DNA of 64,000 nt from Dillenia suffruticosa (lineage: Eukaryota > Streptophyta > Magnoliopsida > Dilleniales > Dilleniaceae), in NCBI GenBank assembly GCA_033439265.1, contig JAVTVX010000024.1, forward strand, positions 10,461,001 through 10,525,000, written 5' to 3'. A program made the position numbers and the translations under genes. Within the stretch, counting starts at the first letter, position 1; the number at the start of each line of letters is the position of its first letter. The notes below the pieces were generated by a model. That model saw only the letters and a program-made list of their open reading frames with translations. It made no database searches and was not told where the DNA came from. Shown here one piece after another: positions 48,600-60,969 of the stretch.

Positions 48600-48795
48600 T
48601 TGTTATTAAAAATATGATATAAAGATAATAAGTAAAAAAAATATATGATTATATAGAAAATATGGTCTTGTGGTTGGCTTGCTCACATTCTTTTACGTAT
48701 GCCATGGTTCGATGCAAGGCGGAGACAATTTGAAGACATTTTCAACAGATTAAAGCAAGGGGCAGGAGGGGTGGGCGAGTGGGTGGTGCGCGTCG
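48600..48795 (+). repeat. tRNA-like box A/B module b in CACTA 3
   Basis: aagataataagtaaaaaa, then gtggttggcttgctca, then catggttcgatgc (box B near 48706-48715), ggagacaatttgaagacatt, agattaaag and a GC-rich tail gggcaggaggggtgggcgag. A second copy of 48240-48385 in the same orientation. Confidence 0.55.
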
Positions 48796-49133
48796 CTTGT
48801 TCTTTTGAGATGTTTCAATAATTAGCAATAAATTATATATCCGACGCTAATAATTCATTATCAGTGACGGAAAATTTTTCCGTCGCTGATTTTTTTAATT
48901 TTTTTAAAATTTTTTAAATCAGCGCGATGGATATCTTTAACGACGGAAATTTTTCATCGTTAATCTGTCGTCGATATCAGCGACAGATATATTTCGATCG
49001 GTAAAAATTAGGGGGTCATTTTTTGTGATAGATTTTTTTTATCGTTAAATCCGTTATTAATATCCTTTAACGACGGATTTTTGATTTTCAGTAACAGAAA
49101 TTTTCAACACTGGTGTTGTATTTTCTAATAGTG

Positions 49134-52100
49134 GGATATCAAAAAACACTAACTAGTGTTCAAAGTTACAGAAAATGGAGGAACCTACCTTACCCAAAAA
49201 TGGAGTTCACAGTGAGGACAGATAGCAAAAGAGTGAATGGAGAGTGAAGAAAAGAGAAAATAGAAGAACTTACCTTCAGTACCTTCCTTCGAAGGCGGAG
49301 TAGCAACGATAGCATCTATTTTAGCAGGGAGCCTCAGATTTAGTAGCACGTGACAAATGGAGAAAGCAATAGAGGGGAAAAAGAGAACGAAGAGGAGAAA
49401 AGTCACATCAAGGGTTTTAAAAGGTACTTCCAACATTTTACTCAAAAACATCAAAAACCCTTTGCATATGCCAATGTTTTTAAATAAAAATATCAATATA
49501 TATAGTCTCTCTCTAAAAGGATTTCCCGATATTCGAGAAAAACGTTGGGATATCTCCCTCTCTATCTCTCTCTACTCTTTTCCATTGTTTGAGCTAAACG
49601 TTGGTAGATTTGCTTGGCCGAAGAAAGAAATTTGGAAAAATAAAAGCTTCCACCGATCGTTTTACTAAAATATCGATAAAATTTCTGTTTACTGCTAATT
49701 TTTTTGCAAGAACTATGTCTTCTGATTTTTGACTCTAAAACGTCTTGAAAATTTGATTTTGTTAACATTTTTACTTATAAACATAGGATAAAGAAAAATA
49801 GTGGTGATGTATGCTTTAAACATTGGCAGAAAATATTTTCTTTTTTATAGTGCAGGTTTGTATCCTACATGAATTTTTATTGTTCATATAGTTTGGTACT
49901 GATTTCGTCTTGTTAGTGATTGTTTTAGAGCTATATTTATGATTCAAAAGGGAGCTAAACAGCCTTTTTTTTTTGGGGGGGCTGTTTTTTTATCTTAATT
50001 AAACTATCTTTTTTGGATATAATTAATCGATATTTAGAGTGATATTCTGATTAATTCGATTCGATTATTGTTTGATAAAATTTAAAAAAAATTCCCTTAA
50101 TATAACTTTTTTTATTTCTAAGTTTCGAACCTAAATTTAATTAAAATATTTAATACTCTTATTTATTAAATTAATTATCCGTTAACGAATTAAAGTGTCT
50201 TTGTGCCTCGAGAACAAAAGTGTTTCTAGCATAATCTTGCTCAGGTGAGTGCCATTTCTCAATTTTGGTTTAAATTAGTTTGGATGGGACTCTTGAAGAC
50301 TTCCACAGTTAAACTCTTCCCAAGGTACCCAATGTTGGAGAGATCAGAAGGTCTCTGATCCTATCATTGGATTTGATGGCTGCCCTGGCTGGATGGATGC
50401 CTTTTTATGGATCCGGTGAAGTCCTATAGCTTAAGCATGATGAAGAAAAGATACCTGAAAAATAATAAAATAATAAAATAATAAAATTAAAAGTATACTC
50501 AATAATTTACAATATAAAATTTAATTAAGTTGGGTTAATATACATATTTTTTTTTTTGCTTGAACTCGTGATTTCGGATCAAGAGATAAACTTTTTTATT
50601 GGATCCAAAAATCCTAAATAATTTATGTTCCTCTTCACCTGCATGTGAATGAATAAAAAAAACAGAGAGAGAGAGTGAAAACATAAATTGTTTCCAACTA
50701 AAAACTAATTTCAAGTTTCTAGCATGGGAATTGGACCATAACTTTCTAGCGGGATTCTAATGGTCGGGCACTGCAATGAACAATAGCTATGGTCAAATGA
50801 CACATCTTACGATCACTTTATGGGTGAGAATTCTTATGATAATGCCTCAATTGAGTTAGATATTCTGGTGCTTCCCTCCTCGCTAATGTTACTTCAAAAA
50901 AATAGAAAGTAATTCGAAACTCAAAAATAGACTTTTTTTGTTTTTATCATCAGTATTCAGATTTTATCTGATTAATTCGGTTCAAATATTATAGTGATTA
51001 TTTTTAGGGTTGACTTTTTCGAATCATTTTTTATCATTGTCAGGACTTTTGAACTCAAAATCTCTTATTAAGAGGGTAGAATGCCTTTAACCACTCAACC
51101 CAAAAAAATTTTGATAAAAATGAACATATATCAAGAAGAAGAAAGGCCGTTTGTGTGTATCAACCACAGGTAGGATGCATTAAATTTGTTTAATGTGAAG
51201 ATCAAATAGACATAGAACTCTAATACGACTATTGTTTTGTGCTTATGATTCAGTTGTGTTTAGAACCCTCCACTCCACCCTCGTGATAAAGGTGTGCTAT
51301 GGATACGTTTAGGATAAAAATGAGTAGCCCAAGTGCAGAAGTAAAATGTTTGATTTTCTTTCCTTAGTTTCTTTAATAGTGTAAGCTGAATGTAACCAAA
51401 ATATTTTCAAGTTCAATCGAAATTATTTTTAATATTTCATGGCTCATACTTTCCAGCAGTTACATATTTTAAATATTTAACTAAGAATTTTAATTTCCCT
51501 GCAATTTATTGGAGTTTCAAAACAAAAGGCAAATGACTTTCGTTTGAGAGAGAGAGAGAGAGAACTGACCCCGAAGATGTGAACTTCCACATCGTCATCA
51601 TCAAGCATAGCGTGTACACCTCTCTACGGACTCCATGTATAATTCCAACCTTCCTAATACATGATTGTGACCATATTCAGCATCCTGTTCTTCGTCTTCG
51701 TAATCATAGCGTATCCTATGCCTAGTGGTAGATTTTGTTAAAGTCAACCCAAATACGTCTCAATTCTCAATCAAAAAAGGCAACCTTCGGCGGCCCAAAA
51801 GGGGTCAAAAAAAGGGACCCAATTGGGCTGCTTCCGTACTATTTGTTTTGTTAAAATATTTGATTAATTTCGTCAATTATTATAATTAATTTAATTAATC
51901 ATTAAATTATTATAATTGATTTATTCAATTATTATATATTTTTTATTAAATTAGCCGATCATGGATAAAAATTAAATTTGGAAAGAGTTTTCGAGATAAA
52001 AAAACGAATCATCAATATCAAGAAAGATGAGTAGACTCTCTCTCAACTATTTAGTGAATATGAAAACCTTTAAAAAAAGATTAAGACTTTGAGACCGATC

Positions 52101-52897
52101 ACAATCGAAATCAAAATTTTACAAAAAAGAAAAAATGAAGACAAGTCTTTTGGGCTTCACATCTCTTTTAGAGAGAAATTCACACACATGTTTGTCAAGA
52201 AATCATTCAAATGAATGATTTTTCTTCCTACTAAAAAGTAAAATCCATGATCTAATGACTAGAAGCAAGTACAATGCTTGAGGATACTTCTCAATCAAAA
52301 GGAGAAAAACATGATTTCAATTCGTCTATAGAAAATGTGTAGCACACAACCAAAAAGATATGCATTCACTACAAAAAGCCAAATCATCCAGCAAGAAAAG
52401 ATGTTTGCTTCTTCACCCTCACCTGAAATCTAAATACAGGAAGAGAAAGGGTCAAATCTTCCCAAATATGGTCTAGAATGCAGCATGGTCTAGAATGCAG
52501 AACTTGAGTAACTATCGAGAACATTGTGTCAAAGGTATTACTCGAGTAAATAATGACCAATCCAAATATTTGCTTAAACTTAATTTTGAATTTTCAAAAT
52601 TAGTTAGTAGATTCGGGATGCAACCATCATATGATTAAAGACAAAAGGAAGTTTTAAAAATAAAACATCTCCCAAACTATACTGGGCATAACTTAAATAT
52701 AAAAAAACTCGGAAAAGTTAATTTTTCCGGAAAAAAATTCTAATGCTTTTTGTTTCTTAATTCTCTTCTAATTTTATGTCTATTAGTCAAATTATAACAG
52801 ACCAAGACTATAAGATTATATTTGATCTAACACCGTTGATTGTTATGATCTCAAAATGAATCAAGTCATTAATAAAATATTCGAGAAAAACCAACCA
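49134..52897. other. Long stretch without a recognised gene
   Basis: AT-rich, with a pyrimidine/purine microsatellite (GA)n at about 51547-51563, (aataaa)n-like DNA near 50460-50490 and a tRNA-like SINE head on the minus strand near 51030-51110. A minus-strand open segment near 51740-51600 encodes an acidic run (YDYEDEEQDAEY) but no domain I know. A small perfect 7-bp stem (gatcaga/tctgatc) lies near 50341-50361. I see no convincing host exon. Confidence 0.4.
51030..51110 (-). repeat. tRNA-derived SINE head (minus strand)
   Basis: The minus strand reads gggttgagtggttaaaggc (box A-like), then gagttcaaaagtcctg (box B-like), with about 30 bases between. This is the layout of a tRNA-like SINE head. 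Its 3' end, A tail and target duplications were not delimited. Confidence 0.45.
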
Positions 52898-52975
52898 ACA
52901 TTTTTTGGATTAAGACAACTATGCACACACGAAACCTACATTTTTTGGATTAAGACAACCATGCACACACGATAT
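52898..52975. repeat. 40-bp tandem duplication
   Basis: Two adjacent copies of acattttttggattaagaca + actatgcacacacga..., starting at 52898 and 52938, nearly identical. Located just before the Copia remnant. Confidence 0.85.
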
Positions 52976-53151
52976 ATTAAGGAGAAAGTTATATTTGTGA
53001 CATGTTAGGCTAGGTCATCCTAGTAAACAAGTTTTGAAATGCCTATTTTCAACAAAAAACTGTGAAGATAGACATTGCAAAACTTATATTTTTTAAAAAA
53101 AAAAATCGAATGCACTATCTGATTTTAGAAACAATTTATAAAAATAATTTT

Positions 53152-53632
53152 AGTACCCATTTGACAAGACTTTTTTTCATCTTCTCTTCTTCTTTTAAAG
53201 AGAAACCCTACCAAATAATTTGTTTTAGAAGATCTTAAATAAAAAATGAGCTTTTTTTTTTAATGAAGAAAAACAAAACAAAAACAAAAACAAAAGCTCC
53301 TAAGAGGAGCTTTTGCTTCTTCTTTTAAAAACATGCTAACTTTTTTGGAAATCTGTTTTCTTTTATTCCATTTATATCCTTACTTGAAAGATATAAAATT
53401 CCAAATATATTCATATCATAAATTTATTTACCTTTATATCATCTCTTTCTTTTTAACTTTAACTTTTAACTTTTAATTTTTAATTTTTAAATTTATTTCA
53501 AAAGTTATGAAATCAGTTTATTTTAAAAAATAAAAATACCAAACAACTTTTAACTTAATTTTAAAGCTATTAATTTTTTATTCTCCTTATAAGGAGAAGG
53601 AAACCCGAAAAAAGTCCTACCAAACGGGCACT
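53152..53632. mobile_element. hAT-like MITE, 481 bp
   Basis: Imperfect terminal inverted repeats agtacccatttgacaagac and, inverted from the right, agtgcccgtttggtaggac. The flanks taatttt (53145-53151) and taatctt (53633-53639) form a 7-bp target duplication with one mismatch, near the 8 bp expected for hAT. No coding capacity; AT-rich. Internal palindromes aaaagctcc/ggagctttt (53290-53318) and tctccttataaggaga (53582-53597). Confidence 0.8.
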
Positions 53633-55434
53633 TAATCTTGTACATTTTGACATTTGATATCCCTTATAGTATCTAGATAAGATTTTAAATATTTCATATT
53701 CTTCATTGACTACAAGATTAAATACACATGGGTATATATACTTACTTTAAAAGTACAAGCATTCGAAACATTTAAAAGTTTTCATAATTGCGTCACTAAA
53801 CAATACAATGTAAACATGAAAATATTTACGACAAACAATAGAGGAATACATGAATCATGCATTCACGAATTTCCTAGAAGAAAAGGGAATAATCTACCAA
53901 ATACCATATCTATACACCCTTCAACAAAAATGAGTAGTCGAAAGAAAAAATCGACATTTACTTGAGATAACAAGAATAATTATGTTTTATGTTAACATGC
54001 CTAAAAGATTTTGAAGTGATGCAATTAGTACCACTGCTCATCTAACTGTTTACCTATTAGGATATTTCAAGAAAAATCTCTCTTAGAAATTCTAAGATCA
54101 AACCAAACATCACTCACTTAAAAGTACTTGGATGCGTTTGTTATGTACATATTCTAGAACAATTTATAAATAAATTGGATAAAAAGGGAGGTTGTGTGTT
54201 TTCATAGGATATGGAAAATTTCAAAGGGATTATATATGTTATATACCTATGACTAACAAAATATATACATCAAAATATATATGTTATTTTTTTTCTTGTT
54301 AACTTTATAGAGAGTTAGTAATCTTTATTGCCAATCTAACAAAGAGGAGAGTTCAAAGCAAAAGAGAAAAAAAATTCTGAGCAAAGAGAAGATGGAATCT
54401 CCTCTAAAGTCAAAGGAAATATGGAGCAAGGGAGAGACTAACCCAAAGAAGGCTCATTTTCTTCAGAAGCAAATGAGGAGTCTAATGACTCACCATCATC
54501 TTCACTTTCACTTAGAAGGTCAACAAGGCTAAGATTCATTGCATCAAGATGGGAACATTACATCTCCATGATCATATCTTATCCCTTGCTGACTATTATA
54601 CTACTGCTAACTTTTTCTCAAGTCAGTATTTTTGAGTGGCATTGATCAAGAACAAGAGGTTTGGAGCTTCAATGAAGCTAATGACACCTAGAATGAAGGA
54701 AACAATGAAAGAAAAGCTAGATGCTCTCGCAAAAAAAGGACTTGGGACATAACACCTTTCACAAGAGGAAAAAAAGTAGTAGAATGTAAATGGGTCTACA
54801 AGATTAAGTATAAAAGTGATTACAAGATTAAGTATAAAAGTGATGATTCAATTGATTGCTACAATGCTAGACTTGTAGCCAAAGGGTTTACCCAGATTTG
54901 TAGAGTGGACAATACAGAGATTTGTACACTCATGGTAAAAATGAACACCATAAACGTCCTCTTGTATCTTGCCATCAACAGGAGTCGGACAATGTATCAG
55001 ATGGATATAAAGAATGATTCTTGCAAGGGAAGCTAGAAAATAAGGTTTACATGCATCGACCTCAAGGGCTTAACTAAAGTCAGGAAGGACAAATGTATAG
55101 ATTGAAGAGAGTCATCTACGGTCTCAAACAATCTCTTCGGGTCTAGTATGCAAAACTAAGCTTGTATTTCTCAGTAATAACTTTAAAAAGTACAATAGTA
55201 ATTCCTCGCTATTTACTAAACTTGATAATGGAATAATCACTATTGTGCTCATATATATTAGTGATATCAGTTATTGGGAGTGATATGTCATATTGATCAA
55301 GTTGCAAATTTCTTTAAACCTAACTTTGAAGTTAAAGATTTAGCATTACTAAAATACTTTATAGGAATATAACTTAGCTACTTTCACAAGGGTTTGTCAT
55401 ATCTCAAAGAAAGAACACTCTTAATTTTTGCAGG

Positions 55435-56400
55435 AGATAGGTAAATTATGAGCAAAACTAGCTATTAGTCCTATTTTAACCTCTGACGAAGGGAAGGATG
55501 TTGATCAACTCTTCACAAATGTATAGTGGTACTAGAGACTCATTAGGAAGTTCATTTACTTAACTATCACCAAACTCGATATTGCATATGCTGTGAGACA
55601 AATCAGTTCGTATATGCATGCTACTAAGTTTGCCATTAGAATGTGACAGAAAGGATTCTTACATATATCTTAAAGGATCTCCCAGGAGAGGAATCTACAT
55701 GAAAAATAATCAAAGTTCAAAAATTGTGGGGTATTGCAATACAGATTAGGCCGGAGACTCAATGGACAAAAGATCCACGACAGATATTGCATGTTTGTTG
55801 GTAAGAATCTTGTGTCCTAGAGGAGCAAGAAATAATCTGCAGTTTTAAGATCAAGTATAGAAGCTGAGTGCATAGTAAATTAGGGAAGGATGTTTGTTAT
55901 GGGAGACAGGTAAATTTGGAGCAAGAAACAATCCTATCTCCTGCATGTTTACCGTCATAGACAAGTGAATTAGAAGCAAGACCTGCTATTAGTCCTATCT
56001 CAACCTCTAACGAAGGGAAGTTTGTTGATCAACTCTTCACAGATGTATAGAGATACCACAGACTCGTTGGAAAGCTCATTTACATGACTATCACCAAACC
56101 TAATATTGCATATGATGTAAGACAAATCAGTCAATATATGCATGCTCCTATTGTGCCATTGAAAAGTAGCAGAAAGGATTCTTAGGTATTTTAAAGGGCC
56201 TCCTAAGAGAGAAATCTACATGAAAAATAATCGAAGTCTAGAAATTATGGGTTATTATGATTTAGATTGGGCTAGAGATTTAATGGACAAAAGATCCACC
56301 ACAGTTATTGCATGTTTGCTAGTAGAAATCTCATATCTTGGAAGAGCAAGAAACAATTTGTAATTTCAAGATCAAGTGCAGAAGTTGAGTACAGAGTAAA
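55435..56400 (+). repeat. Tandem duplication in the Copia remnant
   Basis: Two copies, about 55435-55880 and 55965-56400, share ctattagtcctat, gttgatcaactcttcaca, atatgcatgct and the closing tag agtaaatt. By eye about 85 percent alike, so the duplication is old or the copies came from related elements. Confidence 0.75.
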
Positions 56401-57755
56401 TTGATAATATGCAAGACGTTAAATTTATTATTGATATTATGGTTTGACTTTCGATTAGTTAGTGTTCTAATGAATAGTTTTTATGATTTTTTATTTTTAG
56501 GGGATTGAAATTGGAAGATTGGATCAAAGTGAGTTTAATGAGATGTTTTTTGAGTTTAATGGTTCAAGATATCAATTCAGGTCTATGAAGAAAAGAAAAA
56601 ACTTGACAAATTTGATGATTTTTAGTTCAGTTAATTTTAGTAAGATTTTTAATTTTAGTGAAATTGTTTTTAGGAGTAAAAATTTTAATTTTCCTATTTT
56701 GGTGGAGTTTTTCCTTTATCATTTTGTTGGAAGAATCTTTAAGGCAAACAAAAAAAAAAACGCAAAAAGAAGGACTCTCCTTGTTAATCTTTGAGCCTCA
56801 CGTCACTATTATTCTTAGAAAGGAGGTGGCTACTCTATACTCTTCTTCTAGGTTTTAGTTTTTTGACTTTTCTTTCAAGAACATTTTTTTTTCTTTTGTT
56901 GATCTCAAAAACATGGTTTCCACCATGAGTGGATAATTTCCTTTCTTCTGATTCAAGTGGAATTTTCATTTGATTGTTTTTATTGTGAAATTATGTACTT
57001 TATTTAATTTCTTACCATTTTAATTCAAATATTTGTCGATTCTTGATTTATTTATATGAAATATTAGTATTGGTTAATTTAATAATTTAATTCAATATTA
57101 ATTTTTCTATTGCTACTCAAGATTTCAGTGATCCATAATTGTCATAAATGAATGATACAAGTAGTAACTAGATTATTTATGTTTATGCATCTTTTACCAA
57201 TATTCATGTTTAACTTAAGCAATCGATAAAACAAAATTAAATAATTGTAACTATCTCAATTATTTGTATTTTGATTTAACTGTTTTCACAGAACTTAATG
57301 CTATCATTATATTGATATGAAACGCTATCATGTCTAGTTGATTAATGATAAATTTTGATTGGATACTGAATTTGGTCAATTAAATTAGAAAAACGCAAGA
57401 TTTATTATAACTATTTTGATAAATCTAAGGTTAAATGTTTGAACTACAAGAATAATTTTTTCTTACCCATGATCAGTAAAACAATTGAATGTGTGAACCC
57501 TTTGATCAAAGCATGGTAAATTGATTTTTTTTTTAATTTTCAATATTTTGGCGTTATTGATTTGTCTCTTAATTTTAGATTATTAATTTTTGAATTAGAA
57601 ATTTATTTGATAAATCCCAATTTTATTTTAACAATTACTAAGAAGTTAAGTAATTTAGATCTCGTTGGATTCGATCTGATACCACTATTGGTACAAGTTT
57701 GTTTGTACCGGGGAAATTAGTATTAATTTGAGGGTTTCGACAAATCTGTTCCAAA
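56401..57755 (+). other. Probable Gypsy (Athila/Tat-like) LTR or leader
   Basis: AT-rich non-coding DNA upstream of a tRNA-Asp-type primer-binding site. The phrase ctcgttggattcgatctgat near 57661 is typical of the end of plant Athila/Tat LTR regions. The left LTR edge is uncertain; a short open frame at 56519-56794 has no motif. Confidence 0.45.
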
Positions 57756-58110
57756 TTTTGATGTCGTTACCGGTGAAACTATTTTAATTTCTTAGTTTGC
57801 CTTTTTTTTTACTCGTGTTACTGACCTCTTTATTTTATGACATGTTCTTCTCAAGAAGGTGAATTGGAGTATATTCTCGAAATTGAGAAATATGTTTGTC
57901 GTTTAAGAAAAGAGGCTAGACAGAGGAAAGGTAAACTACATTGAAGGGTGAATTTAGAGATTGATCTGACAATTTGTAATAGATTTATTTTTTAAGAAGA
58001 AGAGGAAAAGATGGAAGATCGTGAAAGAACTCTAAAGGAATTAGCTGCTCCAAATCTGAATCAACAACCCTTGTGCATTAAAGACCCAGCTCTTGAGGTG
58101 CCCAAAATAG
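57756..58110 (+). pseudogene. Athila/Tat-like Gypsy primer-binding site and start of gag
   Basis: A degenerate primer-binding site gatgtcgttaccggtga near 57760-57776 corresponds to the tRNA-Asp type typical of Athila and Tat lineages. Gag-like sequence follows: LEIEKYVCRLRKEARQRK (57885-57930) and then RTLKELAAPNLNQQPLCI (58025-58078), which is a hallmark of these gag proteins. Only this beginning is visible. A fossil fragment. Confidence 0.7.
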
Positions 58111-58920
58111 AAAATTTTAAGAGTTGCATTTATCCAAGTCAAAAGACAGACAGAGCAATTGAGACATTTAGACAGAAGAAGTCTTTCATTTAAGGTGTAA
58201 TCATCACGCAGTTTTCAGAAGTAGAGTTCAAAATTGGGCAAAAGCAGTCTTTTGTTTAAAGCTTGATCATGCGTTTTTAGGCAAAAAAAAAACAGAGAGA
58301 GATACCTCCATTATCTCTCCCGTGACCTCCCTTGTCATTATTTTTCTTTTTTTCTTTGCCTTTGCTTCTCCATCATCAATCAAAAGCTTCATCATCGATC
58401 GATTGAAGATCCATCATGATTGAAGACCCAAATCCCTCTTTTGATCACATACCCTAGTTGGCCCTCGTCGTCATCATCATCGACCGAAGGGCTCTGCTTC
58501 GATTTCCATCCATCATCAGCCATCATCTCTCCATCCATCGATCACCACCATCATCAATCGAAGGCTTACCCATTCGTAAACACATCCTTTGATTGAAAAC
58601 CCTAGTCACCTCTTTTTATTCTTCAAAACCATAGGTCTGTTCCCACATTCCCAAATTTGCTAAGACCTAATTCCATCGAAGGGGAAGAAAAGGATTGTTG
58701 AACACAGGTATGGACTTCGAGATTGACAGCTTGTTTCTTCACCATACGAAGTCCCATCCCAATGAGCAAGAATAACGAACCCCTGCGGCCCCTTCACTGC
58801 AGCAAGAATAACGTACTGGGCCTCGGGTGCGACTGCCCAACCCGAAGAATCCATAGAGGAAGCCTCGTCTGTTGCTCGCACAATCGATTACACTCTCTTC
58901 TATTGCCAACACTACAAATG
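58111..58920. other. No recognised gene; simple-repeat-rich DNA
   Basis: Contains repeated catcatca, catcgatcg and ccatcatc words (58365-58590), giving Ser/His/Ile-rich frames. A pyrimidine-rich stretch is at 58310-58360. No domain recognised. Confidence 0.45.
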
Positions 58921-58924
58921 AGCC

Positions 58925-60083
58925 TCCTTTCCCTTCGATGGAACCTAAAGAGTTCCCTCCTCACAGACCAGTAGAAACTATTCTTCTTAAGAAGACATAA
59001 GTCACAATCTCGAGTTGCAAAGGGCAAGGCAATCCTTCCTCCATTTCCATTGAAGTTAGGAGGCTATCTCTGGTTCAACTTTGTAGAGCACAAGCACAGG
59101 TATTCTGATATCTCTACCAGGCCTATTATTTCTTACAAGTATTTTCATATTCCCACACTAAAGTCACTTGGCTTGCTTGATAGAATCAATGACTTTTATC
59201 TGCAATGGGTTGGAGTAATTACATGAATATGTCATATCCTGCATTTAGAGAACTCACATGTGAGTTCTACACTACATTTTGATTTGATACTACTTCACAG
59301 TTGACAGTAGACATTTCAGGAATCATTGAATTCAGACTGATGAACTGTGCATTTCATTTCTCTTTGACACAATTTAATAAGGCTTTAGGGTTTGTGGATA
59401 TACCTATTTCTAGAACCTCGGCTTGTTCTTCTGTTTGCGTTTACACACCTCATTTTAATTCATATTACTCAAGTATTTTGGTCAGAAATGACAAATGACC
59501 ATAACCATTTCAATCCTAGTCATTCAAAGAGTTAATGTCTTACAAATCACGCATTGCAAATTATACAAAGATTTTTGGATTTTACTTTTTCTGGGAGAAA
59601 GGCCAGCTTCGCCGCTTGCACTAAACCAAAATTGTTTTTCTTATGGTCTATGACCCAAAATAAGAAGGTTAATTTTGGTTATTGACTTGCTACCCAAATT
59701 CTGAGTATTGTGACCTCTTCTACTAGACCATTAATTCTTAGATCATTAATCACACACTTGGCTATTAATTTGAAGGTTTTAGACTTGACACATCATAACA
59801 TGAATATTGCTTGTTCAGCTGAACCATTGGATTTTGAGTGCTTTTTGAGAATGGGTCTTGTTTCTACGATGGATGGTGTTTATCATTTACCTTACCGGGT
59901 AACATCCGGTCGAGAGTTCATCCTAGTTTTATAGGTCCTTCTGATACTTCGAGACCATGTCATTCCATTTCTTTGGCTCAAATTGTGAACGACATGCAAC
60001 TACATATCTCACGAATGGTGAGGAACATTCAAGCACTCGCCGACTTTGTGGGTTTTCAACTCTCATTTCCGTCATCACTTTAG
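58925..60083 (+). pseudogene. 'Putative plant transposon protein' remnant (retroelement-associated)
   Basis: Blocks recalled from plant retroelement-associated proteins: KLGGYLWFNFVEHKHRYSDI (near 59060-59110), then YPAFRELTCEFYTTF, IEFRLMNCAFHFSLTQFNKA and LGFVDIP (59235-59405), then LYFLWCMTQNKK-like sequence (near 59640) and TSSTRPLILRSLITHLAINL (59713-59775). They occur in the order expected of that family, in several frames. Whether it is part of the adjacent Gypsy-type element or a separate one is not clear. Looks broken. Confidence 0.6.
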
Positions 60084-60165
60084 GGGAGTTCTCTCGCCCT
60101 TTATCATCTTTTCATTGTCCTACTTTATAGATTAACATCTTTCATTTTTCTTCTCTTTCCTATCT

Positions 60166-60969
60166 TATTGCATATGAAACTATGGGAAAGAGTGATAAAG
60201 TATAAATTGAGATTGAAGATAAATATATCTCAAAATCAATTTGGATTTATGTTTGGAAGATCCACCACAGAAACAATCCACTTGTTAAGATATTTGATAG
60301 AGACGTATAGAGTACATAAGAAAGATCTACATATGATATTCATTAATTTAGAAAAAGTATACGATAGAGTTCTTAAAGACATATTATGGTGGGCGCTGAT
60401 GAAAAAAGGGATATTCTCGAAATACATTAATCTTATCAAAGACACGTACGAGGGAGTTATAGCTAATGTAAGAACTTGTCAGGCTTTGAACGATGGTTTC
60501 CCATTAACATCAGGCTGCATCAAGAATCAGCATTAAGTCTAATTCTATTTACAATAGTAATAGATGAAATCACAAAAAATATTCAAGATAAAATATCATG
60601 GTGTATACTTTTTGCAGATAATTTAGTATTAATTGATAAAATTAGAGATGGTATTAGTGCTAAATTAGAGCTATGGAGGGTTATACTAGAATCTTGAGAC
60701 TTTAGACTGAATAGATCAAAAACTAAGTATATGGGATGTAGGTTTAGCAACAGTAATCGGAATGACAAAGAAACGATTAGACTAGATAGATAAAATGTAC
60801 CAAAAAGTGAACGATTTAGATATCTAGATTTTATCATTCAAAACGATAATAATATAGATAAGGATGTGAACCATAGAATACATGTGGGTTGGATGAAATG
60901 GAGAAAAGTATCTGAATTCTTTGTGATCGCTTGATGTCAATGCATTTGAAAGAAAAGTTCAATAGAACC
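60166..60969 (+). pseudogene. LINE (non-LTR) reverse transcriptase fragment
   Basis: It begins MKLWERVIKYKLRLKI, then FGFMFGRSTTETIHLLRYLI, DLHMIFINLEKVYDRV (60330-60370, normally DLEKAYDRV), SALSLILFTIVIDEI and CILFADNLVLID near 60605-60635, where the catalytic FADD reads FADN. RFRYLDFIIQNDNNIDKDVN and VGWMKWRKVSEFF follow. These are the fingers, palm and start of the thumb of a plant LINE reverse transcriptase. One frame change lies near 60520 and stops occur further on. The 5' end is missing, as usual for LINEs. It is cut off at 60970 by a Gypsy LTR. It is dead. Confidence 0.88.

Larger units (their letters stand above)
47107..49133. mobile_element. Non-autonomous CACTA transposon 3, 2,027 bp
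   Basis: Left terminus cactatcagaaaacac; right terminus is the inverted cactattagaaaatac (14 of 16 match). The target duplication gga lies at 47104-47106 and 49134-49136. Subterminal GACGGA/TCCGTCG words occur at both ends. No transposase. The interior holds a long T-rich minisatellite and two tRNA-like modules. Confidence 0.9.
52980..56400 (+). mobile_element. Ty1/Copia remnant without LTRs
   Basis: Parts in order on the plus strand: GAG-pre-integrase (RLGHP-type block near 53010), integrase core (about 53760-54070, with TTNNRG and an NRHL-like region), reverse transcriptase (about 54740-55420, with CKWVYKIKYK and LVAKGFTQ), then RNase H (about 55550-56400, with SSAEVEYR). A segment of about 440 bp in the RNase H region is present twice in tandem (55435-55880 and 55965-56400). 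A hAT-like MITE lies between the first two parts. Many breaks; an old fossil. LTRs were not found. Confidence 0.82.

Noticed and set aside
49185-49668. Overlapping open frames on both strands, about 100 codons each
   Set aside because: Low complexity, no motif, opposite-strand overlap; likely chance in a non-coding region.
58365-58590. Ser/His/Ile-rich coding region
   Set aside because: It is a catcatc/catcgatcg simple-repeat tract with no domain and no support for translation.
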